Origin: Cladochytrium replicatum
Taxonomy: Eukaryota; Chytridiomycota; Chytridiomycetes; Cladochytriales; Cladochytriaceae
Assembly (NCBI GenBank): GCA_025526935.1
Contig: JAHLKD010000048.1
Span: 1-64,000, forward strand
Length of the DNA: 64,000 bases
Direction: 5' to 3'
This document shows, piece by piece, positions 20,049 to 32,508 of the stretch. Positions within the stretch are counted from its first letter, which is position 1. Every line of letters starts with the position of its first letter. A program made the translations under genes and the position numbers. The notes below the pieces were generated by a model. The model had not been told where the DNA came from. It worked only from the letters and a program-made list of their open reading frames with translations, and searched no databases.

Positions 20049-23000
20049 ATGGATCTCAACGATGATTTAGAAACCAACGGTGTTGCTGAGGCAGCGAATC
20101 TTTCCCCGCAATGTAAGAGAAGCATTCGCTTGCTTAGTTGTACACCTCTTCACATATTCATCGAGAGTTATGTAGCGTTTTCGGCCAGTATACGTTCGGT
20201 GGATTCCTCTGACAACACACACGATGAGGATCTTGTGTTTGAAACTCAGCACAAACAAAAGGAGAGCCCACCTATACTTCCTTGGCGTACAGTTAGAAGG
20301 GAGATTCAAGCTATCCTAGCAGGCTCTCGACCAGCTGGATCACTCGATTCACCTCCTTCCACATCACTTTCTATTACCATTCCGCATGGTTTCCAACTGG
20401 TCAGATCTATTCTTCATCCAAAAGCGAATGTGAAGTCAGTTTTGTATCTCTCAAGTGCAGCAAGTGCAGATACATTCGCCATCATGGATGCCCATTTCCT
20501 GCAATTATTACGAGGCTCGACTCGGATGTTCAAGATGCCAGCGACTTTGGATCGCTCGTCAACTGAATCCAGTGTCGGGGCTGTCAGTCAATGGTTATAC
20601 ATACCACAGTGGAAGATCATAATTGTTTCCACGAGGCATCTTCAGCTTCGAGTAAGCTGAAAAGAACTTCTTCTGAAGCTGATATTGACTAAATCTTTTA
20701 GATCCTTGATTTGACTTTCGAGACTTTGAGTTACACTTCCAGTATACAGCCTGTACTTAGGTGGGAACTTCACTTTGAATCATTTTAGGGAAGCTATTCT
20801 AAGTTTCAAAAGCTTGGAGTTCATAGAAGACCGAGAAGAACTAATTGCTGGAGGGACAGGGAACATTCGTGTAAGTTTGTGTGGTTCGTTCAGGATGGTC
20901 TCATTAAAGCTCTTTTCAGATTTGGACATTCACGATGAACTCAGAAAAGTATGTGCACTCATCATAAGAAACGTCTGAATTCTAATCCTCGCAGCTCCCG
21001 TGGAGCACGCGCTTTTGATAAACCGCGTTTGGTGATTGATGATATGCGCCAGGATGAATGGGTTTCCACAACCTACTATCGTGGATCGGCACAGCGGCTC
21101 TATGCAGCAGTAGACAGTAGTATTTATGTACATAAGACACGATGCTTTGAAGAACAAAGGCTTAGCGCTTCGATTAGATATACAATAGTGTAACGGGCAG
21201 GAGAGTTGAAACTCTGAATCGTATTCACGATCTATCGATCACTGCAATGGTTTTCCATGAGCAGCTTCAGTATCTGATCACTGCATCGAAAGACAGCACA
21301 AGTATGAAAACCCTTCAAGTTATCATATCGTTTGACACGGTGATCAGTTAAAGTATGGAGCCACAACAACTACTTGCTTCACCATCTTCGAGATCATACC
21401 CAGGCCGTCACTGGTCTTGCTATCCCGCCAGCCATTGGATCGTTCACCTCTCCTTATATTGTGTCTTGCTCGCTGGACTCGACTATTAAACTCTGGGACC
21501 TAGAGACCGGGAATGTATCTTATCGGTATGCAATATCATCACACATGTTGCTGTTATCTCTCTGACGCCAATTAGTTTGGAGACACCGACAGAATGCATG
21601 GGGATTGAATGGATGAAGAGGGACATGTTTTGCCATTACTCACCTGGATTCATATCTACCTGGAATCTCAATCGTTGTTTTACAACTTTCACATTGTTGC
21701 GGTACGTTTTCCTCTGGTGGGAAAAACCCATCTGCAACCGCTTACCATTTGCATCTAAGGACTCAAGTGAAGTTCTTAAAGCGGGCGGAAAGGGCTGGTT
21801 GCACTGCACGATTGTTAGCTTGTGGAGAGGATGGATCAATCAGACTGATATCTCCTGTCAGCGGGGCAGTATTAGTGACAGGATTTCCCGTTATATATGA
21901 AAACATCGCGATCGACATTGTTTATGGACTTCTAACAGGTATTCAAGCAATGTAATGATATGTTTGATACCCACTCCTTCTAGAGCGCATCTACGTCCTT
22001 GCCACCAGTGGTAATATTGTCGCCTACGACTCAAGCTCAAATCCATGTGCTGTGGTTGATGAGTGGAAGTACACCCGTACGGTCTTTTGAATCGCAAACC
22101 GAAGAAAATTAACCTCATTTTTAGCTGGACAAGAAAAGTGCATTTGTTTCGATTATGTTTTCAGTTCAGAGAAGCAGTCCGATTCCTTCCGCATGAAAAA
22201 GGAAAATAGTGGGTTTTGCGCACTACTTGGCGGAACAAATACGGGGCAGATTATTATGTTCGATGTTCGAACAACGTTTGGGAAGCAGGATTTTATTGTG
22301 CAGGTGATACTGCCATTGAAACGTATAACAATCACACTAATACATTAAATAGGCTCACACTGCAGAGGTTATTGCTCTTCATTTTGATCAAAAATCAATG
22401 CAGGTCATATCTATTGGGAATGGTAATAACATAACTAACGAAAGCTCGCACCTAACTCCACCTTTGGGGCATGTGTTATGATTATGACAGATGATCTCAT
22501 GAAGCTGTGGAAACTTGACTTCAGAGATGCGATTCCACCAATTCGCATGACATGTTTATCAACTATGTCACTATCGTCCAGACCAACCCACGTCTGTATG
22601 AATCGGCAATTTGGAAGTATCGCAGTTGCCTTCGAAAACCATTCGATACATATCTATAGGCTTCAAAACAATCACTTTCAAAGTAGGCCAGAGATAAGCG
22701 GTCAGACAAACTGAGTTGTAATGATTTCATAGGTAGTTTACGAAGTCACGGTGCAGACGACGATCATACCAGAAGCATAGCGAAACTGATAGCACTTGAT
22801 TACCTGAATCTTTTCGCTACATCTGGAGAAGATAGGACAGTCAAAATCTGGGATGGATCTGAAAATACGCTTATACGGTTGGTTAACGTTTGTGAACACA
22901 TGTTTGACATCATACACCAATAAGTTCTGCTTTGCTACTCCTAGAGAGATCCAGTTTGGAGATCCCGTCGGAACAATTGCTTTTGCGAATCCGAGGGGGG

Positions 23001-26000
23001 ATCTTCTCGTGGGAATGGCAGATCAGATCGTCCTGGTTCGCCTGCAAGATTATCTTCCGCAAAAGTATCTCCAAATTGTGCTAGACCAAGGAAACTGGGT
23101 TGACGATGCAATTGAAGTACCAACAACGTTTGACTCATCCCTAGACTTTTGGGGTATATACCGCAGTGAAATGGAGCGCAACGGTGTGCAGTTTGACAAT
23201 TGGCATGTTCAAACATCTAGGTAATGCTTATCACTTATGTTGAGACGAAGAATACTGATTTAGTTAAAGTAAAAATCAAGATGAAGACATCAACCAGTTA
23301 CGGAACATGGCCATGTCGGACGCTGAAAGGGAAGAGTATGTGAGAAAGGTAATACAATTACACACCACCAACCAAACACAATCTCTCATGACAATTTCTC
23401 GCAGAGACGTTTCAGGCGAATTTATCTCAGAAACGAACGGCACGCATACCAGAACGCAAAAGCAAACCAATTCGAGAATACTCAACTTTACACAAAAATC
23501 GCCCTTGCAGACTTGAAGCTAATTCAAAACGAGTTCGAGGTCGTAGCGACACCGGAAAGTCGAGGACGAACATCACACCGAGATGGTCGAAGCGACTCTG
23601 ATTTTGATTCCGACGAAGATTTTGGATTCGTCCCAGATATCCCTCCCATCCAGCTGGAGGAAAAGGAAGCCACGTATACACTGACAGAGCCCACGCTGAG
23701 GAAAAATACCTATAAAAATCTGGCTGCCCAGGCCGCTGCAGCTGCGAAGCAATCATTGGCAAAGTCCCTCGGCGACGATTTGTCACTCGATACAGTGGGC
23801 CATCTTAAAGTTCCTCGCACTCAGCTCCTTGAGCAGGTATTGAAAGGTAAACGTTAACTTTTCTTTTGACGGTAACATTTTTTGACACAATTCATAAGGC
23901 GGTGTTCCAAACAATTCTCGGGATGACGGCCCAAGTTACAACGGGGCCAACCAAGCTGTGATTCTGCAAAAGCCAAATAATCTGCGCTTAACCGGCGAAG
24001 AAATTGCCCAGAAGTTCATGAAGGACCTCTCAGGAAAACAAAAACCAAACAACTCTACCAAAAAGAACACGAGAATAAAAAACCGAATGGCTGCTTTTGG
24101 TGCACTTCCGAACTCCGTCGCCACCGCTTCAGTCGCAAACGATTCACGCAGAGACAGAGCGAGGCGACAGGACAATAGCGCAACGCTTATCACAGCAGAG
24201 GATGAAGAGTTCAGAAGGAAGCAACTGGAGTTTCGTGGTCTCATGGAACGTGCAAAGGCACGGATGTCAATCTCACAGCTGGGAAAGAAACGCACTCCCG
24301 CGAACGATGTTGAAAAAAACCAGATCGGAGACAACCCTAAAATTGAAGAGGTGGACGAGGAGCACGTCAAAGTCAGCCCAGTCAGCACTGCTGCTATCCC
24401 TGAGGTTGCGGTCCCCCTAGCTGTTGCCATTATTCCAGAGATTAAACCTGAGCCCCCGGTCGATTCTACACCTCAGGTTTCCTACAACCTGGTTCCTGAG
24501 CCTGTAATCAGAGTAATCGAACCAGAACTTGACCCGGAACCAGCTTTGAAGCCCGTTGATGAAGTAGTATCCAACTCAATGCTGTCACTGCGAAGCGAAT
24601 ACGTGATCCCTAGCAGAGGTCCCAGCCGGCCATCTTCAAGCATGAGGACCCGTCCAGGATCAACACGTCCCAAAGCAGTGATAAGACATGAACAGCAAGA
24701 AGATCAGCGGGTTCAGAATGTAACACCGCATATTCCTGTAGTCGAAGTGACACAAACGCTGGCCCCGGTGACAGTTCCAACAATAGTCACACCAATGCCA
24801 GCACTTCCTCCAATCCCGAAAGTATATCAGAAACCACCCATCAGAAGAGTGGAACACAAACCGATTGTGGTGCGGCCGACCACTCCAGTAGCTCCACCTC
24901 CTCCTCCACCACAGGTGATGGCGTCAAATCATGCTTTGAGTACATTCGGAAGTCGAGTGCGACTGAACGAAAGAGTTGAATCCGCTCATTCTAGTATGAC
25001 AAGACTAAATCATAGGAAAGAGGGCATTCGACAGTCCCTGGGTTTAGAGGAACTTGACAGAAAGACGGAGCATTTGCTGAGCTGGAGATTGTTCAGACAG
25101 GCTGCTTATGCAGCAGAGAATGAAGCAAAAAGGATGGAAACCATTGCGGAAAGCTTGAAACCGGACTACGTTCGACCAGAATTGGCGAAACTAATCAATT
25201 TGTTCTGGTTTCCTGGACTTGGGGTATAAATTTCCCTAATCTCCACATCTACGGCAAACAATCACTCACCTATCTCCATTCTTTAAGAACAAACCGATCA
25301 CTTTGCAAAACATTGTCGAGGTCTTGTTTAAGCTGATCAAGACAGGCTACTGGCTAGAGAAGGTGGAGTCGGCACGAGCCCTTCTTTATCTGTATCATAC
25401 TTTTGAAGAAGAGTTTCTTGATCCGCTTAACTCGCTAGTACTTCCACAGATAGAGGCGATCGATGATGAGAATTGGCAAGTTCGAGAGCAAATGTGTGCT
25501 AGTCTTGTGGGATATGGATTCTATCATCCGGATTTAATCATGGCGCTCATTCAAAGATTACATGACGAGCATCCAAATGTCAGGTAAGCCGAAATATCGA
25601 AGTTCACGACCTGTACTTAGCTTGAGAAACAAGAAAAACCGCCATGAAATGCTTGGCCGGATTTGGAATCAACAGTAAAGAATCGCTCAAGTCAGCGATG
25701 GTTCATCTCCGAATGGTACCTTCAGACGGAAGCTACTTCCATTATTCAATCTTGGACGTAAGTGGAAATACTCTCTTTTCTCATTCTCCGTGACTGATCT
25801 TTGCGGCAGCGACTCTTGAGGGAGCTCGAGCATGCTCAACGAATGCGTGTCATGGATCGAAACCAATTTATTCGAATATGGTTGAGCCGAGTCGATAAAA
25901 AGTGTACCCAGCTGACGACCAGACCTCCGAGTTCCTTCGTGACCCTCGTTGCCCCGAGGGTCACCGATAAATACCCAATTTTCTCGAATTTGAAGAACAC

Positions 26001-26187
26001 CGAGCACCGACGAATAACCCGAGTGTTAACGACATCGAATCCCCTAGCGAGAATCAGCAAAGCCGGATCGAGACGAACCTGGACACAGAACACAAACCAA
26101 AAGCACTCCCAGAGCAATCCCGAAGAAGTAGATCGCCCGGTTGAGCCGTGGACAGTAACCGATCAAGCCTTGCCTCCCATCCAATAG
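20049..26187 (+). CDS. large WD40-repeat plus HEAT-repeat protein, WDR87/WDR97-like
   Basis: Many exons run from MDLNDDLETNG (20049) to the stop at 26187. The N-terminal ~1000 residues contain degenerate WD40 blades (LDSTIKLWDLETG at ~21475, a TVKIWDG motif at ~22840, LMKLWKLD at ~22500). The middle is charged and Pro-rich, with acidic segments and a poly-Pro run (24890-24915). After 25020 come helical HEAT/ARM-like repeats (NIVEVLFKLIKTGYWLEKV, SARALLYLYHTFEEEF, NWQVREQMCASLVGYGF, VRKTAMKCLAGFGI-type). WD40 followed by long disordered sequence and a HEAT tail is the layout of WDR87/WDR97 proteins, linked to cilia/sperm flagella. That would suit a zoospore-forming fungus. Exon ends were not all resolved. 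Confidence 0.72.
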
Positions 26188-26249
26188 AATTAATTCCGAA
26201 GCATAAAATTTTGAAACACTAATGGCTTGGTAGTTCCCAATAATTCATC

Positions 26250-27400
26250 AATGTTGGACAAGGATCTCGTGGACAGATTCGAGCGGCTCAGGACGCTCGG
26301 GCAGAGCGACGCGCCGTTGCCAAAGTAAGCATGCTCATGCAGTCTTATTTCTGAATCTTGCTAAAGCTATCGCAATACAAAGTGACGACGAACTAGCCCA
26401 TCGATTGGAGAAATTGTCCGATTCTGCTCCTGATCCCGCTCCCGCTCCCTCCATCGTAACAAAACAACCACCTGTACAGACTCTCCAGAAACAGGATTTC
26501 GGAAAAATACTCGACTCTGACCCCGCACTCCTCTCAGAGCTGTCCGAGCTCTACGAGGACTCTGCACTTCTTTCAGACTTGGAAGGCCTCGGATACGAAG
26601 CGGATCTAGGTATCTCGACTGCCGGTGTGCCGTCGAAAAACACTCTTGGTGGGGGTGACGAAACGCCCGAGGAAGTCAAGGCGGTGGCACGGCTCCTGCG
26701 CAGCGAACAGAAGCCCGTGATCGTTGACTTTATCGAGCTCGAGAACGCTACGTCCCCATCAAAAGCGACACGGAGACGAAGCGCAGGTGGTTCGGCTCAC
26801 GACGTGAAATCAACACCACGGTCCAACGACGAACTCGCTCGCTTTCGAAAACTCGTTGAGAAACAGCCGGTATTGGACGCCCCCAGCGCTGCAGCTGCGG
26901 ATCCAGAATTGGCAAAGATCCTCTCCCAGCTTCCGACAACACCAACGCACGCCCCACCTGGTTTCAGCACCTCGTCTCCTCCTACCACTCCATCACGAAA
27001 CGCAGCCGCAGTAGTCTCGGGTGGTGACGCCGCAGTCTCAGCATTGGTCTCGGAACTCAGTGATCAAATCAATCTCGAACGGAAGCATGCGGCTGTAGAT
27101 GCCGCAGTTGAACAACGATGGAGGGAGAGGGTGAACGGTTTAAAGGATTTTCTACCTGCTGTTTCGTCATCGTCGAGCACTCCAGCCGCTTCGGCAGTGT
27201 CTCGAAACGATGAACTTGGCGCCCCTCCGGCCCCACCGTCGATCGCAGATTTCGAACTCGATGGGAAGGGAAAGGAGAAGAAGTGGAAAGGAAAAGCACT
27301 GGCTCGGCAACGAAAAAAGACGGATTCCTCCTCTGAGTCAGAGTCGTCCACTGAGGATTCGGCCGAGACCAGCAGCTCCACCTCGGATGAGAGCGACTGA
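26250..27400 (+). CDS. acidic low-complexity protein with short L-x2-RL-x2-L motifs, function unknown
   Basis: Exon 1 (26250-26324) encodes MLDKDLVDRFERLRTLGQS. The intron 26325-26382 leads to a long last exon ending in a Ser/Glu/Asp-rich tail (SSSESESSTEDSAE...). Two copies of a motif like LVDRFERLRTL and ELAHRLEKLSD resemble the short ESCRT-interacting (MIM-like) repeats in FYVE-type ANCHR/ZFYVE19 proteins. No FYVE finger is present, so this is only a hint. The remainder is Pro/Ser/Ala-rich with one helical stretch (NLERKHAAVDAAVEQRW). A basic KGKEKKWKGKALARQRKK block precedes the acidic tail. Confidence 0.65.
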
Positions 27401-28018
27401 AATCTGCCAGTTCCGTTGCCCGACTGTATTATAATGTTTACATAGTGTTCAGCACATCAAGAAAAATATCTCATTCTATAGTTTCAAAAAAGAAGTTTTG
27501 ACCTTGGGTATGTGCACATATTTAATAGCACTCGGTGTTGAAAAAACCCGAGATCAAACATAATCTTTCACAGATTCGTGGCTTTGTTGGGCCGTGGACT
27601 GAAAAGGTCAGCGAGAGACAGTGTAAATAGGCGACTCGCTCCCGAATCTCCCTGTTCTGGCTTCACATAATGTTCAGCTGTTCGTTATTAACGGCACTCA
27701 TCACTAAAACATTTCTTTCTATATTTTCAAAAAAAAGGGTAACAAACCCCTTCTCAGCTTGTGAAGAGACATCCATAAAACAATATGAGAGGGGAAGAAC
27801 AGTAGGATACATTCAGCAACAACCAGTTTTGGGAAAGAGTTGGGGGTATGAGATTCTAAGTTGGACGAGAAAAACAACCCAAAACAAAAACACATGAAAA
27901 ATACCAATCATGATAGATAAAAAAGTCCTGGAATGAGGGAACCTCGCAGCATTGACAATCGCTCAAAAACATGAGATCGTAATTTCCAGTCAGCAAAACA
28001 CCCCCAGAAATCCGATGG
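27401..28018. other. convergent intergenic region
   Basis: This is 3' flanking sequence between two convergent genes. It is AT-rich with several A/T runs and no coding signal that I can support. Confidence 0.4.
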
Positions 28019-28279
28019 TCATTGGTGTGTGTGGGGAGAGTAGGCTGAGCATAGGAGTGAAGCAATGATTAACACTACCAAACGGAAGAACAGTAGTACA
28101 CGAAAGAGCGCGAAAACAACTTGAAGGGGGACGGAGAAGTGTGCGTCAATTGCAGAAAAGGTGGAAAATCGAGCCCAATCTTCATGAACATCGGGGGGGA
28201 TCATACCAATCAGGGAGGGCAATAATGTGAGAATCCCAAGCAGCAGCAAAAGCGAATGAAGTTTTGGAGCCAGTTTGTC
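28019..28279 (-). other. in-frame hydrophobic extension downstream of the F-box/ankyrin stop codon
   Basis: Directly after the TGA at 28282-28280, the same frame stays open for 86 codons to the stop at 28019. It encodes two strongly hydrophobic segments (LLLLLGILTLLPSLIGM and VVFALFRVLLFFRLVVLII). This may be T-rich 3' UTR, or a C-terminal membrane tail reached by stop readthrough or by an alternative splice I did not find. Confidence 0.35.
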
Positions 28280-31200
28280 TCACTTCATAAAAACATGCCC
28301 GAGCCAGTTCCTCCACGACGTACCAGCTACCTTTGGTATTCCCAACCCATCGTCCTTTCCGGCTCCCACAGTCCGGTGTGCATTACCCTCACTGGGGGCA
28401 CTTGTAGGAGTGAGCTTGGAAGAAATACCTTTCCACATTTGCGACAACCAATCGCTCATCCCCTGCACTGTGTGCGTCGACGACACATCGGAATCTCCAT
28501 CGTCGTCGTCAACGTGTGCACCCGCCTGTTCAGTTTCATCCGGCTCCTCGGCAGTGTTATCTGCAACCACTGTTTCCGCGCTGCTGCTTGTTGCGGATGA
28601 GTTGGACGCAGTAAATTCCATGGTCGGTGGATTTGATGTGCTGACTTCCTCTGTCTCACTTTTTTGTACTGTAGCTCCCGAAAACAGCAACGACGGCCCT
28701 AAACCATAGTGACGCCATAAAAATGTGACACATATACCGTTCGTACTGTGTTTTCTTACCAGAATTGACCTTGATCCCCAATCCGTCTGGCACTCCCGGC
28801 GTCCAGCTACCCCCGCTAACCTTTGCAGGCGAGGATCCTCCATGGAACCCACGTCCCGCTCTCGGTTTCGGTGACGCCCCCAATCTCGGCGACCCACTTC
28901 CCAACCTCGGTGAAGCCCTTGGTGCCGCGCGCGGCGGCGACAGTAAACCTGGACTTCCAGGCGACGCCTGCGTCGTCGATTCCGACGACCCAAACGAGAA
29001 CTTGAACTCCGGGCTCCTCGACATCCCACTTTCATCACGCTGCATGGACGGAGGAGCCAACAAGTTCGGATTCGGCTTTTCAATGAGCCATGTCGCTTTC
29101 AGGAACAGCTTTGGATGCGCAGCACCGACGTACAGCAACGTGCCGTCTTCGTCGAGGAGAGGCTTGTGGGTGTCGGCGTCTTTCGAGTCGGGTAAGGTGG
29201 ATGGCGATGGCGACGAGGTTCGGTAGCTCTTGAGTGCGTGCGGGGACAGGTCTTGCGAGAACATCGATTCGCGATACGCTTTGAGTAAGCTGTTGTTGGC
29301 TGGTGACGTTGACGGCGAAGGAGTGTATGGAGGCTGAAGCGACGGCGCGTTGAATGTGAAACCAAACGACGGAGACTGAGACGGCGATGGTTGGGCAGCT
29401 GACGATTCTTTTGTCTGCTCCGTTGGACGACGAGCCTCTAGTTCGGCCCGCTCGAGCAACTTGACAACAATGGCCCTGTCGGATCCCATAAAGTACGACC
29501 CGTTCGAACTCTCAAGAGCTTCCCGCCAGTCCGCGCCAGCTCGGACGAGCTCAACCACGATATCAAGACGCCCAATCGACAGAGCACGCGAAACAGCCAC
29601 GCTCCCAGCCCTCCAAATCAGACTCTCATCAACTTCCTGATCTTCTTCCGGTTCCTCAGGCGTACTGTTGCTGTTGTCATTGTCGGCCCCTTCCGTCTCT
29701 CCCTCCACAACGATTTCAGGAGAGCTTTCCAATAGCACAGCAACTCCATCAAACTCGTCGTCTGCACCTTCGTTTACAACAGACGCTCGGTTCGACGCAG
29801 CTTGTGCCTCGTCGCCAACTACATTCGAATCACTCGGAGTACCCGCTTCACCATTTTCTCTCGCACTTTCCTCCTCCTCCGATCGCTTCTCCCTCGCCTC
29901 CTCCCTCCTTTCCACTTCAGCCTTCCTTTTCTTCTCCTCATCGCTCTTCCTCTGCCCAGCAATCAGCTTTATCAGCACTTTCGCCATCTTCAAATCCCCC
30001 CGCCCAGCCGCAAACATCAACGGCTCATCATACGGCGCACCCTCCCGATCCTGCGGTCCACGATCAACAAGCAGCAGCAACACATCCATGTGGCCCTCCC
30101 GCGCCGCCAAACGCAGCGCATCTACACCAGCGCTTTGGAAGAAGCCGTTGTAGAAAGTCTGCGTTGTCGCGGCGAGGTCGAGGACGTACTTGACCAGCTC
30201 GATGTGGCCGTGTTCAGAGGCCACCGTGAGCGCCGCGGCCTGCATTGCGACATCCCCGCCTTTAGTGACCGTGTGTGCTGTCGGTGGCCCACCTTCATCA
30301 CTCCAGCTCTTCGCTTCGATTTCACGGCACTCGGACAAAAAGAATCGGAGTAGCCCGATGTCAGCTTTCTTGGCGACCGAGCGCACGGCGGGGAGCATCG
30401 CGGGATAGGAACCGCCCTCAGACAGAATGTATTTCACCATGTCCCGGTGCCCGCTCATCGCAGCGACGTGGAGCGCCTCGCTAAGTCGCGTGTATCCCAT
30501 CGCAGACAACTTTGGCTGTGCTGTGACTGATCGCACCGGCTGTGCAACCTCACCTCCCTCCGTGTCTTCCGCTACAGGAGCCACCGTGATATCAGCAGCA
30601 GCCGACGCCATCTCCGCACTTGCAGCCGTCGCATTCGCCGCCGCCGCCGCCGCACTCCCCCTCGCAGGCTTCTTCGGCGCCTTCGTAACCTTCTCCGACT
30701 CTTCCGCAAAGATCCCGCTTCCAATCAAAAACGTCATCATCTCCACACTCCCGCTCTCCGCACCCTCGAGCATCAGCCCGCGTCCGCCATGATCCCATCC
30801 GCGTCCGAGGGTCCCCACACTTGCCTGCATCTCATACAGCGTCCGCGCAAGCGGTAAATGCCCTCCGCGCACCGCGTTCGCCATCCCAGTTCCGATCCAC
30901 GCCATCGGGACGGGCTCCCATGTGTCACTGGACATCCGGGTGGACTTCGAGGACGACGACGTGGTGGAGGGACGCAGCACGCTGGGGTGGTAGTATCGTT
31001 GGGGGTCGAGCATGTTCTTGACGGGGGAAATGTAGCCCTTGTGTGTGACCCAGCTCCAGAGCATGACGAGGATCTTGTCAATGTCCGCCACGGAGTTGCG
31101 GTCGAAAATGACCTCAATGGCGGGCGAGTGCACAGGAATGGTGGGCGAGATGTTTGGCAAGGGTGGGAGGACGGAAATCGGGCTATCGGGTGATGGATTG

Positions 31201-31996
31201 TTGTTGTCTGTGTCATCGGCTTCTTCCGCTGCAGTGTTGTCACTATCGGCTGCCTGATTGTCGTTGCCATTGTGTTCGACTGAAGAAGCGTCCTCAGCAG
31301 TCTGACCGCCTTCGAAATGCAGGACCTCTTCCGCGACGATCTCTATCGCTTGTGTCTCACCACTCCCGCTCCCACCACTCACTTCCTCCTCCGCATCATT
31401 CCCTTTCACGCTCTTCTTCACCCCGCCACCACTCACCTTCTTCCCCCTCTCCCTCTTCGACATCTGCCTAAGCATCGCAGCCCTCTCGTCGTTCTCCAAC
31501 AGCGCCCTCGCCCTCGCCTCAGCACGCCACTTGATCTGGGCGCGATGACGTAAAAGTATCGACGCGAGCACGTTGCTCGTGGGTTCGTCTAAGAGTGTCC
31601 CGGGCATACAGCCATCCTTGACCCTCTACACACACAAGGGGGGGTGTTATTTGGCACAGAGATATTTAAAACGAATCAGGAGTGTGTTCTTACGAGGAAT
31701 TCGAGGGAGGTGCCGAGAGAACTTGCAGGGTCCTTCCAGATCCACCTTGCGCGCACGACGGGGTCCCGCGAAACTTGCCATGCGGTCCTGCACGTTCTTG
31801 AGAAGGGCACAGGGTCGTCGAGGAGGAGGAAGACGGTCTCGAGGATATCTTTTGGCAGCGCAACGCAGATGCTGACGGTGTTGGTGGTGGTATCGGTCGC
31901 GGGTGCTTTGCCGTGTGGGCGTGTACGAGCAACCACAGAGACGCTCGGTTCAAGTTCAGAGGAGTCTGGTGCACTGGAAAGCTCTGCAGTGCTCAT
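28280..31996 (-). CDS. F-box-like/ankyrin-repeat protein
   Basis: Three exons (31996-31694, 31625-28760, 28668-28280) give a protein of about 1180 residues. Exon 1 encodes a divergent F-box-like start (LPKDILETVFLLLDDPVPF, CRTAWQVSRDP). The central part has ankyrin-type repeats: GYTRLSEALHVAAMSGHRDM, VASEHGHIELVKYVLD, LRLAAREGHMDVLLLLVDRG, LMFAAGRGDLKMAKVLIKL. A long charged insertion separates these from a further repeat (ALSIGRLDIVVELVRAGAD). The C terminus is Ser/Pro-rich, then acidic. Proteins of this build usually recruit substrates to SCF ubiquitin ligases, or act as ankyrin scaffolds. The F-box part is weak, so the SCF role is inferred. It is divergent from the 32073 gene, with only 76 bp between the starts. 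Confidence 0.82.
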
Positions 31997-32072
31997 TGTG
32001 CACGAGAGTGTGTTTTGGGTGTTTTGGGAATTCCAACTTGGTTGAGTTGTGATGTAGATAGCGAACTTTTGT

Positions 32073-32411
32073 ATGCTGTTTAATCGAGAGATGTTTAGGT
32101 GGTTAGCTTGCTTTCGTACGGTAGATCGTCTTCGACACTCTCCAGTGCTATCTCACACTGCAGCGAGACAACGGGTGGTACCTACCAGCAACTCACAACG
32201 CAGCTATGCAGTTCAAACCACTCCCGTACGTGTTCGTTCCGGTATCTACAGCACCACCACCAACACAACAGTCAGCAACTCCTCAGCACCCCAACCCCAT
32301 CTTAATCTTAATCACCTCCGGGAAGTTCGAATCTGCGCTGTGGCTGACCCCTCGAATTCCCACACTGAACTTGCTTATTTTCTAAGAGAATTGGGTCTAA
32401 CTCCTTTGTGA
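32073..32411 (+). CDS. small probable mitochondrial protein, unknown function
   Basis: This is a single-exon ORF of 112 codons (ATG at 32073, second Met at 32091). The N-terminal region lacks acids apart from one Asp and is rich in Arg, Ser, Ala and Thr (MFRWLACFRTVDRLRH, HTAARQR, SQRSYAVQTT), as in mitochondrial presequences. The C-terminal part (LREVRICAVADPSNSHTELA, YFLRELGLTPL) looks helical. It shares a 76-bp divergent promoter with the F-box/ankyrin gene, which supports it being real. No family is recognised. Confidence 0.45.
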   Translation: MLFNREMFRWLACFRTVDRLRHSPVLSHTAARQRVVPTSNSQRSYAVQTTPVRVRSGIYSTTTNTTVSNSSAPQPHLNLNHLREVRICAVADPSNSHTELAYFLRELGLTPL

Positions 32412-32508
32412 CTTAAACGCTACCAAAAACTCAAGTACGTCAAAAATCCCTTCCAAAAACCGCTTTACAAAACAAAATCAATAATCACTTCTCGACCTCT
32501 AATTTTTC

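Noticed and set aside
25836-26117. Minus-strand 93-codon ORF
   Set aside because: Shadow of the last WDR87/97-like exon; no motif.
28280-28282. TGA as a selenocysteine codon
   Set aside because: No selenoprotein motif around it and no SECIS-like structure recognised; fungi generally lack the machinery.
29668-30792. Several long plus-strand ORFs opposite the F-box/ankyrin gene
   Set aside because: They are antisense shadows of GC-rich, Ser/Ala-rich coding sequence.
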